Notes: a model not told the origin generated them from the sequence alone. A DNA stretch of 64,000 nt from Clostridium felsineum DSM 794 (GCF_002006355.2 NZ_CP096980.1:3224001-3288000); one strand, 5' to 3'; positions 42,899 through 51,719 are shown, numbered from the stretch's first letter. Made by a program: numbers and translations.

Positions 42899-43407
42899 TA
42901 TAATTTAATCCAATATCTCTTAACTAATGTTCCACCATTTAACACTTCATTTTCTAATACTCCACCACAAGCCTTTATTGTTCTTTCAGAGGCAATATTA
43001 TTAGCATCACAGGTAAGTAGTACCTTATCCATTTTAAATTTTATACAATGCTGAAGTGCCATTTTAAGCATTTCTTTAGCATACCCCTTTCTACGTTCAC
43101 TCTTCTTTACACTATATCCTATGTGACCTCCATAATTATACAAATATCCATTTAATGCATGTCTTATATTTATCATACCAATCACTCTATTATCATTTTC
43201 TCTGATTAATAAAAATTCATCAGCAGTAACTTCAGTATGTTTTGTGCTTTCTTCTTCATTATCCTTTAAAAATTCTAGCCACTGTTCATATGAATCGTAT
43301 TCTTGAAGATATGATGCCCCTGCTAAATTTTCTTTATAGTCTAAAAATTCCTTTTTATATTCTATAACTTGATTTTTGTATTCAATATTTGGTTTTACCA
43401 ATTTCAT
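42898..43407 (-). CDS. GNAT-family N-acetyltransferase
   Basis: A 169-residue acetyltransferase: YGGHIGYSVKKSERRKGYAKEMLKMAL carries the acetyl-CoA loop, then VLLTCDANNIASERTIKACGGVLEN and a final VKRYWIKL strand. This is the pattern of the YwnH/predicted acetyltransferase group. Start behind AGGGGAG. It follows the ArAE membrane protein gene by 17 bp on the same strand and is probably co-transcribed. Substrate unknown. Confidence 0.87.
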   Translation of the reverse strand: MKLVKPNIEYKNQVIEYKKEFLDYKENLAGASYLQEYDSYEQWLEFLKDNEEESTKHTEVTADEFLLIRENDNRVIGMINIRHALNGYLYNYGGHIGYSVKKSERRKGYAKEMLKMALQHCIKFKMDKVLLTCDANNIASERTIKACGGVLENEVLNGGTLVKRYWIKL

Positions 43408-43424
43408 AAACTCACTCCCCTTAT

Positions 43425-44387
43425 CTAAACATTCTCTTTCTTTCTTATAAATTCTCTTTTTATTTCAAGAAAATATTCCAAATCATTTAAAAATTGAAAC
43501 AGCATTGCTCTATTTTCAAATTCTTCTCTTATTTCTGGCAGCTTTTGATCTTTAAAGGTTTTAAAAAGTCTTTTTAAATCTTCTATAAGAGTATCCACTG
43601 GATTTTCTTCATGAAGTTGTTTGCCTATTTTTTCAGTCACCTCTGCTACCAGTTCTGTTTGCTCAAGGGTCATATAAAATTTTGTAAAGTGATTTCTCAT
43701 GTACTTCAAAATTTCAAATTGCATATTTCGCATTTCCATGTACATAACATAGTATTTATCATAACTAATTATGTTGTTATTAAGATTTCTATACGCTCTT
43801 TCACTTCCACTTTTTATTGCCAATGAAAGCTCATTAAATAATTTATGGTTTTCGTCTTCTATTTTTTTTCCTCTAAGTTCATCTGCCATATTTAAAAGTA
43901 TTTTTCTCATAAAGCCTTCTATCTCAATTTGATTTTCCTTTATCTTTTTATCTATTTTAGGCATATATGTGTTTAAAAGTATTGCTATACCTGCACCTAT
44001 TACCATTAATAAAAGTTCATTTTCAAGCCAAAATAAAGATATACTTTTTTCAACTAAAAGATGGGTAACTAGTACAGAGCTAACTGCAATCCCCTCTGTA
44101 AGGTTTAATAATACTGTAAGTGGAATAAAAATAGCCAGATAAACTCCAAAACTTACAGGATTGTAGCCTGAAACTTTAAATATTATACAGCTTATAGTAA
44201 GCGCGAGTACTGTTGATGCCAACCTTTGAATGGCTATAACAATTGAAGTTTTCTTTGTGTTTTGAACGCTAAGTATTGTTATAATTCCCGCTGCTGTTGG
44301 ATATTTCAAGCCCAAAACTCCTGCAATTATAATTGCTAGTGCTGCACCTACTGCTGTTTTCAGGGTTCTAAGTCCAATGATTCTCAT
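43425..44387 (-). CDS. Aromatic acid exporter (ArAE/DUF939) family membrane protein
   Basis: A 320-residue protein with about six N-terminal membrane helices (GLRTLKTAVGAALAIIIAGVLGLKYPTAAGIITILSV at the start). A cytoplasmic helical half from residue 150 follows, matching the ArAE_1 plus ArAE_1_C arrangement of Firmicutes. Relatives export aromatic or other weak acids, but function is unproven for this group. Start behind AGGAG. Confidence 0.85.
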   Translation of the reverse strand: MRIIGLRTLKTAVGAALAIIIAGVLGLKYPTAAGIITILSVQNTKKTSIVIAIQRLASTVLALTISCIIFKVSGYNPVSFGVYLAIFIPLTVLLNLTEGIAVSSVLVTHLLVEKSISLFWLENELLLMVIGAGIAILLNTYMPKIDKKIKENQIEIEGFMRKILLNMADELRGKKIEDENHKLFNELSLAIKSGSERAYRNLNNNIISYDKYYVMYMEMRNMQFEILKYMRNHFTKFYMTLEQTELVAEVTEKIGKQLHEENPVDTLIEDLKRLFKTFKDQKLPEIREEFENRAMLFQFLNDLEYFLEIKREFIRKKENV

Positions 44388-44463
44388 TAACGTCTCCTAT
44401 TTTAAAACATTATTTTAAGAACTATTATACACTATATATTTTATAAAACGTAGGTAATATATA

Positions 44464-44497
44464 AAAAACATCTCGTCCCCATGGACAAGATGTTTTT
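44464..44497 (-). terminator. Terminator after the fucO-like gene
   Basis: AAAAACATCTCGTCC (44464-44478 region) pairs with GGACAAGATGTTTTT (44483-44497) with one mismatch. On the minus strand it ends in a T-run four bases past the stop codon. Confidence 0.82.
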
Positions 44498-44501
44498 CTC
44501 C

Positions 44502-45653
44502 CTAATAAATTGATTTGTAAATTTTATATATTTCTTCAATGCTTGTATCCCTTGGATTTCCAGGTGTACATGCATCTGCCATAGCTGATTCTGAAAGTGC
44601 ATGAAGATCTTCTTCTTTAACGCCTATCTCTTTTAATGTTTCAGGAATTCCTACATCCTTTGAAAGCTTTTTAACTGCATCAATAGCTGCTTTTCTATAT
44701 TCCTCCTGTGACATTGAATCTACATCTTTAACTCCCATCTTGCGGGCTATTTCTCTATACTTCTCTCCTGTAGCTGGTGCATTGTATTCCATAACATATG
44801 GTAATATTACAGCATTTGCAACTCCATGTGGTGTATCATAAAAAGCTCCTAGTGGATGCGCCATTGAGTGAACAATTCCAAGACCTACGTTACTAAAACC
44901 CATACCTGCAACATATTGACCCAATGCCATATCCTCTCTACCTTTAGGCTCATTTTTCACAGCACTTCTAAGTGAACGAGAAATAATTTCTATAGCCTTT
45001 AGGTGAAGTGTATCTGTTAATTCCCAGGCTCCCTTTGTAACATATCCCTCAATAGCATGTGTTAATGCATCCATACCTGTTGCAGCTGTTAAGCCCTTTG
45101 GCATTGATGACATCATTTTTGAATCCACAATAGCTATAACTGGTATATCATGTGGATCTACACATACAAATTTACGTTTTTTCTCTTCATCAGTTATTAC
45201 ATAGTTAATTGTAACCTCCGCCGCTGTTCCTGCTGTTGTTGGCACTGCAATTATTGGAACACATTTATTTTTAGTTTCTACTGCTCCTTCAAGACTTCTT
45301 ACATCTGAAAATTCAGGATTATTTATAATTATTCCTATAGCCTTAGAAGTATCTATTGAAGAACCTCCTCCTATTGCTATTAAGTAATCTGCATTTGCAG
45401 TTTTATATTTTTCTATACCACTTTTAACTACCTTTATAGTTGGATTTGCTTTTACCTCATCAAATATTTCGAAGTCTAGGTCATTTGCCTTTAAAAGCTC
45501 TGTTACATTGCTAACTACATTAAACTTTATTAAATCCTTATCTGTAACCACTAGTGCTTTTTTATATCCTCTTATTTTAGCCTCTGTCACAATATTTTCA
45601 ATTGCGCCTTCACCTATATAGCTTGTTTCATTTAAAACCATTCTATTTGCCAT
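44502..45653 (-). CDS. fucO: Iron-dependent alcohol dehydrogenase, lactaldehyde reductase (FucO) type
   Basis: A 383-residue group III alcohol dehydrogenase, the same length as E. coli FucO and strikingly similar to it in many stretches (MANRMVLNET, PTTAGTAAEVTINYVITDEEK, KFVCVDPHDIP, GQYVAGMGFSNVGLG). The iron ligands are Asp195, His199, His262 and His276, and the NAD motif is IGGGSSIDTSKAIG. FucO reduces lactaldehyde to 1,2-propanediol, so deoxyhexose fermentation is likely, though no fucose/rhamnose genes adjoin it. It may also reduce other short aldehydes. It has its own terminator. Confidence 0.92.
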   Translation of the reverse strand: MANRMVLNETSYIGEGAIENIVTEAKIRGYKKALVVTDKDLIKFNVVSNVTELLKANDLDFEIFDEVKANPTIKVVKSGIEKYKTANADYLIAIGGGSSIDTSKAIGIIINNPEFSDVRSLEGAVETKNKCVPIIAVPTTAGTAAEVTINYVITDEEKKRKFVCVDPHDIPVIAIVDSKMMSSMPKGLTAATGMDALTHAIEGYVTKGAWELTDTLHLKAIEIISRSLRSAVKNEPKGREDMALGQYVAGMGFSNVGLGIVHSMAHPLGAFYDTPHGVANAVILPYVMEYNAPATGEKYREIARKMGVKDVDSMSQEEYRKAAIDAVKKLSKDVGIPETLKEIGVKEEDLHALSESAMADACTPGNPRDTSIEEIYKIYKSIY

Positions 45654-45782
45654 AATACCTAATCTCCTTCACAATATAATTTAAAATTAAATCGTTTACT
45701 TATTTTTAAATTATACGCCCAATATTAGCGTATTATAATATCCAAAACAATTAATTTATTTATCCTTATGTGCAAGTCTTTG

Positions 45783-45816
45783 AAAAAAAAGCCTAAGATT
45801 AATAACTCTTTGGCTT
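45783..45816 (-). terminator. Terminator downstream of the MerR gene
   Basis: On the minus strand AAGCCAAAGA pairs with TCTTAGGCTT (one mismatch), followed by eight T residues. It lies about 130 bp past the MerR stop. The rest of 45654-45948 holds no supported gene. Confidence 0.7.
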
Positions 45817-45948
45817 CGTAAACATTTTTTATTATATGTATTTTTTAACTCTATACAGTATATTATTTAAGTAACATCCACCCTGGAATCTCCACAACTG
45901 TTTTATCGTATTATTTATTATATCCATATATGAAAATATTATAATTTT

Positions 45949-46875
45949 TTATTTATAAGTTACATCTCCATTTTCATCTATATCTATATTCAACATTTTT
46001 TCAAATCTACTCATATTTTTCACATAAACACTATAAGCTCTACTTAATATCTTTAGGTTTTCGTTAAAGTTTTTATGATAATTTATATTTTTCATTTGCT
46101 TTTTTATTTCCTTATCCATAACAAAAGTTTTTTTCCAATTATCTTTGACTTTCTCATCATGTTTAACTTTTTTCATAAAATCAAGTAGCACTTTTTTTTC
46201 TTCTAAAAGCTGCTCATCTGTAATAGAAATCCATTTTTCTACTCTCTTTTGCGTTGTTATTTCAATTTTTTCAATCTCTTCCTTAGTTAGCTTTTCATAC
46301 ATTTTTTCAAATCCAACAGGATACCTTATTTCTTGGGCTTCATCCATAAATTTGACTAGATTTATAAATGCCTCTTCCTTTTCTTTTGTATCTATAGGTT
46401 CATTTAAAAATGGACTGTAATTTGCAAACATTAGTTTACCAAAGTCCCCAGGAAAAATCTTCAATATTTCACGTTTCATAAAGCCACTTCTGTTTTTTTC
46501 ATCCATATCAATGCACTTACTTAAAGTTACAAGCTCTTCCGTCATATCCTTACTATCGTCAAATTTTTTTATAAAAGCTTCTATAACTTTTTTACTTCTA
46601 TTAATTTTGCTTATCTTGCTTTCAAGCTTTATAAGATGTTCTGTAAGTGCAATTTTTATTTTTTCTGGCTCTTCCAATATATTTTTTATTTCTCTAACCG
46701 TTAAATCAAGTTCTCTTAGTACAGCTATCTTAAGAAGTTTATCTACATCCTTCATAGAATATTCTCTATAGTTATTTATCTTATTTATAGCTGGTTTTAT
46801 AAGTCCCTCATCTTCATAATAATTTACTGCTCTTCTTGTTAATCCCGATATTTTCATAACTTCATTTATTTTCAT
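45949..46875 (-). CDS. MerR-family transcriptional regulator
   Basis: A 308-residue regulator. The first 70 residues are the MerR winged helix (MKINEVMKISGLTRRAVNYYEDEGLIKPAINKINNYREYS), followed by a coiled coil (about 75-115). A large helical C-terminal domain lacking the Cys metal-binding loops suggests an organic effector or protein interaction. ATG 46875 is taken as start with AGAGGTG upstream; a GTG three codons earlier overlaps that site. Its target is unknown. Confidence 0.88.
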   Translation of the reverse strand: MKINEVMKISGLTRRAVNYYEDEGLIKPAINKINNYREYSMKDVDKLLKIAVLRELDLTVREIKNILEEPEKIKIALTEHLIKLESKISKINRSKKVIEAFIKKFDDSKDMTEELVTLSKCIDMDEKNRSGFMKREILKIFPGDFGKLMFANYSPFLNEPIDTKEKEEAFINLVKFMDEAQEIRYPVGFEKMYEKLTKEEIEKIEITTQKRVEKWISITDEQLLEEKKVLLDFMKKVKHDEKVKDNWKKTFVMDKEIKKQMKNINYHKNFNENLKILSRAYSVYVKNMSRFEKMLNIDIDENGDVTYK

Positions 46876-46945
46876 AAGTCTCACCTCTAAAACTAAATAT
46901 AAACTAATACGTTAGGTACTAGTCAAGTAGTATTTTATTTTTAGA

Positions 46946-46986
46946 TAAAAAAAAAGCGTTAGGTAATATAATTAATATCACCTAAC
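46946..46986 (-). terminator. Terminator after the signal-peptide gene
   Basis: GTTAGGT (46958-46964) pairs with ACCTAAC (46980-46986) with a further AT-rich inner stem. On the minus strand nine or more T residues follow. It is placed ten bases after the stop of the 38-residue peptide gene. Confidence 0.85.
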
Positions 46987-46996
46987 CCATTCTATT

Positions 46997-47113
46997 CTAC
47001 CATGGTAAATCTGGAAATGATGCTAAAAATGAACTACCAAAAAGCTTTACTCCTACAAACAGTACTCCTAAGCCTAATATAGCTAACAAAAACTTATGTT
47101 TTCTAAAAAACAT
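46997..47113 (-). CDS. Small pro-peptide, candidate RRNPP quorum-sensing signal (38 aa)
   Basis: Reading the minus strand from ATG 47113 to TAG 46997-46999 gives 38 residues. They comprise a basic start MFFRKHK, a hydrophobic core FLLAILGLGVLFVGV, and the tail KLFGSSFLASFPDLPW. A ribosome binding site (GAAGGATGTG) precedes the ATG, the gene lies 55 bp after the RRNPP-type regulator on the same strand, and a strong terminator follows. This is the usual layout of an exported pro-peptide whose C-terminal piece is released, re-imported and bound by the TPR regulator. The coding call is strong for so short a gene; the mature signal is inference. Confidence 0.85.
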   Translation of the reverse strand: MFFRKHKFLLAILGLGVLFVGVKLFGSSFLASFPDLPW

Positions 47114-47168
47114 AATTATCACATCCTTCGTAATTTTTATTTAAATTTATCATTAGTTTGTTACTTTT

Positions 47169-48473
47169 TTATAGTTTCTCTTTAATAAATTTTTCACTAA
47201 ACTCGCATATTTCATTAATGCTTTGAAAATCTGATATACTTGTATAATACTTTATCATCTTAATCATAAGTCTACTATTTATTTCATCAAGCTTACTTGT
47301 TACCATAAAAAATTCCTGCTTAAGCTGAGACATCTCTTCACTACCATATATGTCGATTAACTCAAAAATAATATCTTCTATTACAAAGTAATACTTAAAC
47401 TTTTTGGCATACTCCAAAGCCTTTAAGTAATATTTTTTAGAATTATTTAAATCTTTTAAGCCATAATATCTGCTTCCAAGTTCAAAATATATATTAGGAA
47501 TTTTAGGATGGGTTTCATCAAGATTAACCATGTTTTCTTCAACTGTTTTTAAGTATTCCATAGCTTTTTCTATATTAGACTCATCTATAAATATTTCCGC
47601 AGCATTAAGCATTACTATTACACTATTTGCATAGTCTCGTTCTTTTGCAAAATGTAACAATATATTATTATAAATATCAAGGCTCTCATCATATCTTTGT
47701 TGGTATTGTAGACAAACAGCCTTATGAATCATGGCTCTATAGTATTTTTCTGTACCTATTTCTATTATTCTTTCAAGCTTTTCTAATCTTTTCAATGATT
47801 TATCATACTGTTTTAATTTTGTATAACATAAAGCACTATTATATAGGAATATAGCAGTATATTCTTCATTCATATCGTCAAACCTATCTAAGGCAAACTC
47901 ACAGCATTTAATATCATATTCGTATTTTCCCATATAAAAATAGACCATAGATAATTTTCTCAAAATAGGTATTACCATATTTTCAGGCATGTCTAAACTT
48001 ATAAGTGATCTAGCTTTTTCATAGTAAATAGAACTTTTATAAAAATCATTTATGCTACAAAAATAATCTCCTGCTAAAGTATATATAGATATCTTTTTAT
48101 CTTCAAAGCTCCATTTTACTAAAAAGTCTTCCACTTCATTTAGTCTATTTACAAAACTTATGTCTTTATACAAACTCAAATCTTTTAATTCGTCTATGTA
48201 CTTATCAAGTATTTTTTTTGCCTGTGTTTTTTCGTCTTCAATTAAGTATTCTATATCTTCATTAAATTCTACATTTCTTTCGCTGCAAATTACTCTTAAG
48301 TTTTTAAACATTACTTCAGCAGATTTTCTAGTTAACCTGGCTTTATTATGTTCAATTTGGCTTATCAGATTTCTAGTTATCTCACTTCCTGCCAAATCAT
48401 CTTGATTTACTCCATACTTTTTTCTTAAACTCTTAAGCTTGTAACCTACAGACACTATTTCGTATCTTGCCAT
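47169..48473 (-). CDS. RRNPP-type peptide-responsive regulator (XRE HTH plus TPR)
   Basis: A 434-residue protein. Residues 9-65 form an XRE helix-turn-helix (YKLKSLRKKYGVNQDDLAGSEITRNLISQIEHNKARLTRKSA). The remainder is a long array of tetratricopeptide-like helices with repeated Y-x-x-A/S-L and A-x-x-Y spacing (for example FYKSSIYYEKARSLI, YDKSLKRLEKLERI, YDESLDIYNNILLHFA, LNNSKKYYLKALEYAKK). That is the architecture of Rap/NprR/PlcR/PrgX-type receptors of small peptides. The cognate peptide gene lies immediately downstream. Several such systems are known in C. acetobutylicum and influence solvent formation and sporulation; the targets here are not evident. Confidence 0.92.
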   Translation of the reverse strand: MARYEIVSVGYKLKSLRKKYGVNQDDLAGSEITRNLISQIEHNKARLTRKSAEVMFKNLRVICSERNVEFNEDIEYLIEDEKTQAKKILDKYIDELKDLSLYKDISFVNRLNEVEDFLVKWSFEDKKISIYTLAGDYFCSINDFYKSSIYYEKARSLISLDMPENMVIPILRKLSMVYFYMGKYEYDIKCCEFALDRFDDMNEEYTAIFLYNSALCYTKLKQYDKSLKRLEKLERIIEIGTEKYYRAMIHKAVCLQYQQRYDESLDIYNNILLHFAKERDYANSVIVMLNAAEIFIDESNIEKAMEYLKTVEENMVNLDETHPKIPNIYFELGSRYYGLKDLNNSKKYYLKALEYAKKFKYYFVIEDIIFELIDIYGSEEMSQLKQEFFMVTSKLDEINSRLMIKMIKYYTSISDFQSINEICEFSEKFIKEKL

Positions 48474-48730
48474 AGTATTTCTCCTTATCGTACATATACT
48501 TTCTTCGACAATTATACCACTATTTAGTGGCTATGTTAATAATAATCGTATTTTTTTACAAATTCTTAATTATTTTTTTATGTTTATAATTTTTCCATAT
48601 AATAATTTATACAATTCGGTTACATATTATGTAAATATTTATTTGCATATTTGCATTTAATTTAATTTCTATGTATAATTAAGTAATTATACAGCTTTAA
48701 ATTAAAGTTCTTATAAATATGGAGGTCTAA

Positions 48731-49176
48731 ATGATTTATAGAAAAGCAACAGAAAATGATATAGAAAAACTTATTGAATTAAGAAAAAAGCAATTAGCAA
48801 ACGATAGTTGTCAAACTAATATTAACATAGCTGTTGATCTTAAAATTTTTTTAAAAAAGGTTTTAAGTTAGGTTCATTTTTTTCATGGATTGCTGAAGAA
48901 GATAACAAAATCATTGCTGCAAGTGAAATTTGTTCTTTTGAGACTCCACCATCTTACTCAAATCCTAGCGGAAAAATTGCATATTTGACTAACGTCTATA
49001 CTGAAAATAAATATCGCTGCAAAGGTATTGCTTTGGCTCTTCTAAAATTAATAATTTTAGAAGCAAAAGAAAAGAAATATACTTTTATACGTCTTAATCC
49101 TTTTAAAAATGATACTCGCATATACCAAAAACTTGGTTTTAAATTTTCTAAACAGTTTATGGAAATAACTATATAA
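48731..49176 (+). pseudogene. GNAT acetyltransferase gene interrupted by a frameshift
   Basis: The gene starts at ATG 48731 behind GGAGG at 48721 (IYRKATENDIEKLIELRKKQ) and stops at TAG 48868-48870 after a shift. The rest of the protein continues in the next frame (SFFSWIAEEDNKIIAASEIC, then YTENKYRCKGIALALL, which holds the acetyl-CoA loop, and YQKLGFKFSK) up to 49176. The shift lies in or near the homopolymers T7 (48846-48852) and A6 (48853-48858) and equals one missing base. It may be a true pseudogene, a slippage-prone phase-variable gene, or a sequencing error. Confidence 0.85.
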
Positions 49177-49179
49177 AAT

Positions 49180-49220
49180 AAAGGCTGCAAACCTAAATTA
49201 AACTTAGATTTACAGCCTTT
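49180..49220. terminator. Bidirectional terminator
   Basis: AAAGGCTG (49180-49187) pairs with CAGCCTTT (49213-49220), with additional inner pairing of CTAA and TTAG. It lies between the GNAT remnant and the convergent small membrane protein. Confidence 0.7.
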
Positions 49221-49235
49221 ATAATTCATCTATAT

Positions 49236-49526
49236 CTAATGAAACAAGATTCTTGGAGCAAAAAAAATAAATATAAGTTCACAAAGTACTAAAGCTAAGT
49301 TCATTATCACTCCTAAAAGTCCTGTCATATTTTTATTTTTTATAAGTGATAGTATTCCTATTATAACACCTAAGGGAGACACATATATAGGTATTAATAA
49401 GGGAAGACCCCCTAACTTAATAAAAGGTATTACCATAAGAAACACATTTAAAATCAAAATAACACTAATTATTGCTATTACCAAGGATAAAACTGCTAAT
49501 ATTCTTTTTAACTTATTAATACTCAT
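49236..49526 (-). CDS. Small hypothetical membrane protein
   Basis: A 96-residue protein with three hydrophobic helices (residues 8-33, 40-62 and 68-90) separated by a short basic loop. It begins behind GGAG. It follows the phospholipase C gene by 12 bp on the same strand and is probably in its operon. No family recognised with certainty. Confidence 0.65.
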   Translation of the reverse strand: MSINKLKRILAVLSLVIAIISVILILNVFLMVIPFIKLGGLPLLIPIYVSPLGVIIGILSLIKNKNMTGLLGVIMNLALVLCELIFIFFAPRILFH

Positions 49527-49538
49527 ATTCTCATACTC

Positions 49539-50804
49539 CTAAAATACTGGATCTTCCAAATTAGTTACGCCTGAAAAATCAGCATTAAATTCTGCTGTAC
49601 TATTTTCACTTGTCATCCATTCATTTGGTTCTGAATTTAAGACATCATTTCCATTAACATCTATTTTTAAACCTTTAAAAAGCCAGTTTGAGGCTATGGA
49701 ACCTGTACTTTCTTTTCTAACCCATACTTTATCAACCATTTTAGGCAAGAAATCTATATCGTTTATATATAAATAATATTCATCAGTAGCTCCGTTTTCA
49801 AAATCATTATAGGTTTCCTTATCTAAAAGCCACTCTTTTTTAATACCATTATTCAAATGAATTCCAAAATAGATATTATCATCTGTACCAGATCCTATGT
49901 TTGTTCCCGTACTAATTATTGTTGTAAGTGAACTTATGGGTGAATTACTTTTGCCAACATCTAAATTCCATCTATCGGTAAACTTTGTATAATCTCCATT
50001 TTCAGAGTAATTTAATAGTTTGTAACATTGATTTATTCCTTGACTAAAAGCGCATTTAAGGTTAATTTCTCTATTATTACTTGATAGAAATTCTTTTGAC
50101 TCATTATAGTCTGTATAACTGTATCCCACTCCAGTTTTAAGACCTGCTAAAAGCGTTGTAGCCCACAATTTTTCTTCTGCTGTTGAAGGACTTTGTCCAT
50201 AAACTTCCTCTGAGGTTTCATTCATTAAATCAAAAGGTATATCATCTACTCCTTTAAAAATATTGCCTGCCATATTACTAGAATTATAATCCGCTATGCT
50301 GTGTCCAGCTATATTAACCCAAGCATAAGGTTCTGCTTCTGATTCCATGTGCTTATGCTGCTTTCTTCCATCCTTATTGTCAAGATAGACTCCACACTCA
50401 AGATTAACGTAGATACCATGACAAGCCAAATCTCCCGTAACGTGTGATATCCAACCAGCTGCAAAAGCTATTTTTTTCATGTCCTTTGATTTAAGTGCAT
50501 TTTGAAGTTGTTTGGATGCATAGCTTCCTACCTTATAATAATGATATCTATCTCCCCAAGGAGAATAATCACCTAAAGAACCTATTTGCATATATCCTAA
50601 ATCCGGTCCAACACTTCCCCATGCAGCAACGTTAGGATAAGCCTTTACCGCCTTACGTATCAAACTATTCTCTGATAATTTACTTGTTGCTTGTTCAATA
50701 ACAACATAATGAGAGACAGGCTGAAAAGCTTCAACTTTACTTCCAAAAACAAATATTATTCCTAAGGCTATAATTAAGGTTAAAAATTTATTTATATTTC
50801 TCAT
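49539..50804 (-). CDS. Secreted zinc-dependent phospholipase C-like protein
   Basis: A 421-residue exported protein: signal peptide to about residue 26 (cleavage after KVEA). A zinc-dependent phospholipase C/S1-P1 nuclease-like domain follows. Candidate zinc ligands are in SHYVV, SVGPDLG, RYHYYK, SHVTGDLACHG (H-x3-D-x3-H) and HMESE (H-x3-E). The C-terminal 130 residues are beta-rich and could be a C2/PLAT-like lipid-binding domain, as in clostridial alpha-toxin. The conserved N-terminal Trp of alpha-toxin is not present at the predicted mature start (FQPVSH). Likely hydrolyses membrane phospholipids; haemolytic activity is not implied. Confidence 0.85.
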   Translation of the reverse strand: MRNINKFLTLIIALGIIFVFGSKVEAFQPVSHYVVIEQATSKLSENSLIRKAVKAYPNVAAWGSVGPDLGYMQIGSLGDYSPWGDRYHYYKVGSYASKQLQNALKSKDMKKIAFAAGWISHVTGDLACHGIYVNLECGVYLDNKDGRKQHKHMESEAEPYAWVNIAGHSIADYNSSNMAGNIFKGVDDIPFDLMNETSEEVYGQSPSTAEEKLWATTLLAGLKTGVGYSYTDYNESKEFLSSNNREINLKCAFSQGINQCYKLLNYSENGDYTKFTDRWNLDVGKSNSPISSLTTIISTGTNIGSGTDDNIYFGIHLNNGIKKEWLLDKETYNDFENGATDEYYLYINDIDFLPKMVDKVWVRKESTGSIASNWLFKGLKIDVNGNDVLNSEPNEWMTSENSTAEFNADFSGVTNLEDPVF

Positions 50805-50929
50805 TATATCCCCCCTTTTTTATGTAATTTTATTCATTTTGTTTATACCATTATTTAGCCTTATATGTCAATATTTTATTTTATTAAATAAAATTTACAT
50901 ATAAAAAATAACAGCTGAATAATCAGCTG

Positions 50930-51340
50930 CTAATATCTTTTATGATAAATTATTACAAGTAAGAAATAAACTATCGGCATAAAAATCAAAGTAATTATTA
51001 AAAAATTATCTAATGATAATAATAGCTCTCTTTTCAGAACCACTACTAAAACCATATAAAAATATGAGATCCAGAAAGCTTTTTGTGCTGCTTTTGAATT
51101 TATAAATATATTTCTCTCTTCATTCTCAAGTTCTATATTTTTAAGCATACCCTTCTTTTTTTCACTAATACTATAAACTATAATACTAAAAATCCCCAAT
51201 GGAATACATCCAAGTGAAATTCCAAGCATAAGACTTTTTTCATATCCAAAAAAATCCCCTAAAATTAGCGCTATAACTCCTACAAAAATAAATATAATCG
51301 AGTATATTTTTTGTCTTCTTATATAATTTGCTATTTCCAT
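50930..51340 (-). CDS. Four-helix membrane protein paired with a small XRE regulator
   Basis: A 136-residue membrane protein with four hydrophobic helices in two pairs (about 12-30, 36-56, 86-104 and 110-131), separated by a charged loop (SEKKKGMLKNIELENEERN). This resembles the DUF2178-type proteins often encoded next to small XRE regulators in Firmicutes. It follows the XRE gene by 24 bp on the same strand. Function unknown; such pairs are sometimes linked to envelope stress or peptide resistance. Confidence 0.65.
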   Translation of the reverse strand: MEIANYIRRQKIYSIIFIFVGVIALILGDFFGYEKSLMLGISLGCIPLGIFSIIVYSISEKKKGMLKNIELENEERNIFINSKAAQKAFWISYFYMVLVVVLKRELLLSLDNFLIITLIFMPIVYFLLVIIYHKRY

Positions 51341-51364
51341 ATTAAACTCTCCTTAATTTTCAAA

Positions 51365-51559
51365 TTATTCTTCAAATATAAAAACTTCTTCAATATTAAG
51401 CTTAAAAATCTTTGAAATTTTATGTGCTAAAAATATTGATGGGTTATATTTTGAAGTTTCAAGTGATATAATTGTCTGCCTTGATACACTTACTTTATCC
51501 GCCAAATCCTGCTGTGTAAAACCAAATTGTTCTCTTAAATTTCTTATATTATTTTTCAC
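51365..51559 (-). CDS. Small XRE-family regulator (64 aa)
   Basis: A 64-residue single helix-turn-helix protein (NIRNLREQFGFTQQDLADKVSVSRQTIISLETSKYNPSIFLAHKISKIFKLNIEEVF), of the YozG/Cro type that acts without a sensor domain. It starts at a GTG (51559) with GGAG seven bases upstream. A perfect palindrome overlaps that ribosome binding site region and suggests autoregulation of this two-gene operon. Confidence 0.92.
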   Translation of the reverse strand: MKNNIRNLREQFGFTQQDLADKVSVSRQTIISLETSKYNPSIFLAHKISKIFKLNIEEVFIFEE

Positions 51560-51569
51560 ACTGCTTCTC

Positions 51570-51583
51570 CTTTACATGTAAAG
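51570..51583. promoter_or_regulatory. Palindromic operator before the small XRE gene
   Basis: CTTTACATGTAAAG is a perfect 14-bp palindrome ending eleven bases before the GTG start. Related TTTAC half-sites (TTTACTTTAC at 51584-51593 and TTTACA near 51635) follow. It is a plausible autorepressor site. Confidence 0.55.
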
Positions 51584-51654
51584 TTTACTTTACACTATTA
51601 GTATAGTAATATTTCATATATATGTCAAGCTGACTTTACATTTATCATGAAATT

Positions 51655-51694
51655 TATGCATGCTAGATTAATCACTACTACTCAAGCATGCATA
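51655..51694. repeat. Inverted repeat upstream of the XRE operon
   Basis: TATGCATGCT (51655-51664) is exactly complementary to AGCATGCATA (51685-51694) across 20 bases. There is no T-run, so it may be a weak terminator for the DUF4830-like gene or a structural/regulatory element. Confidence 0.5.
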
Positions 51695-51719
51695 GTTATT
51701 TTCCATTATATGTGTACTA

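Noticed and set aside
45840..45915. Minus-strand stretch reading YDKTVVEIPGWMLLK before a stop, possibly the tail of a lost gene or another short peptide
   Set aside because: No start codon with ribosome binding site in frame and no recognised family; too short to support as a gene remnant.
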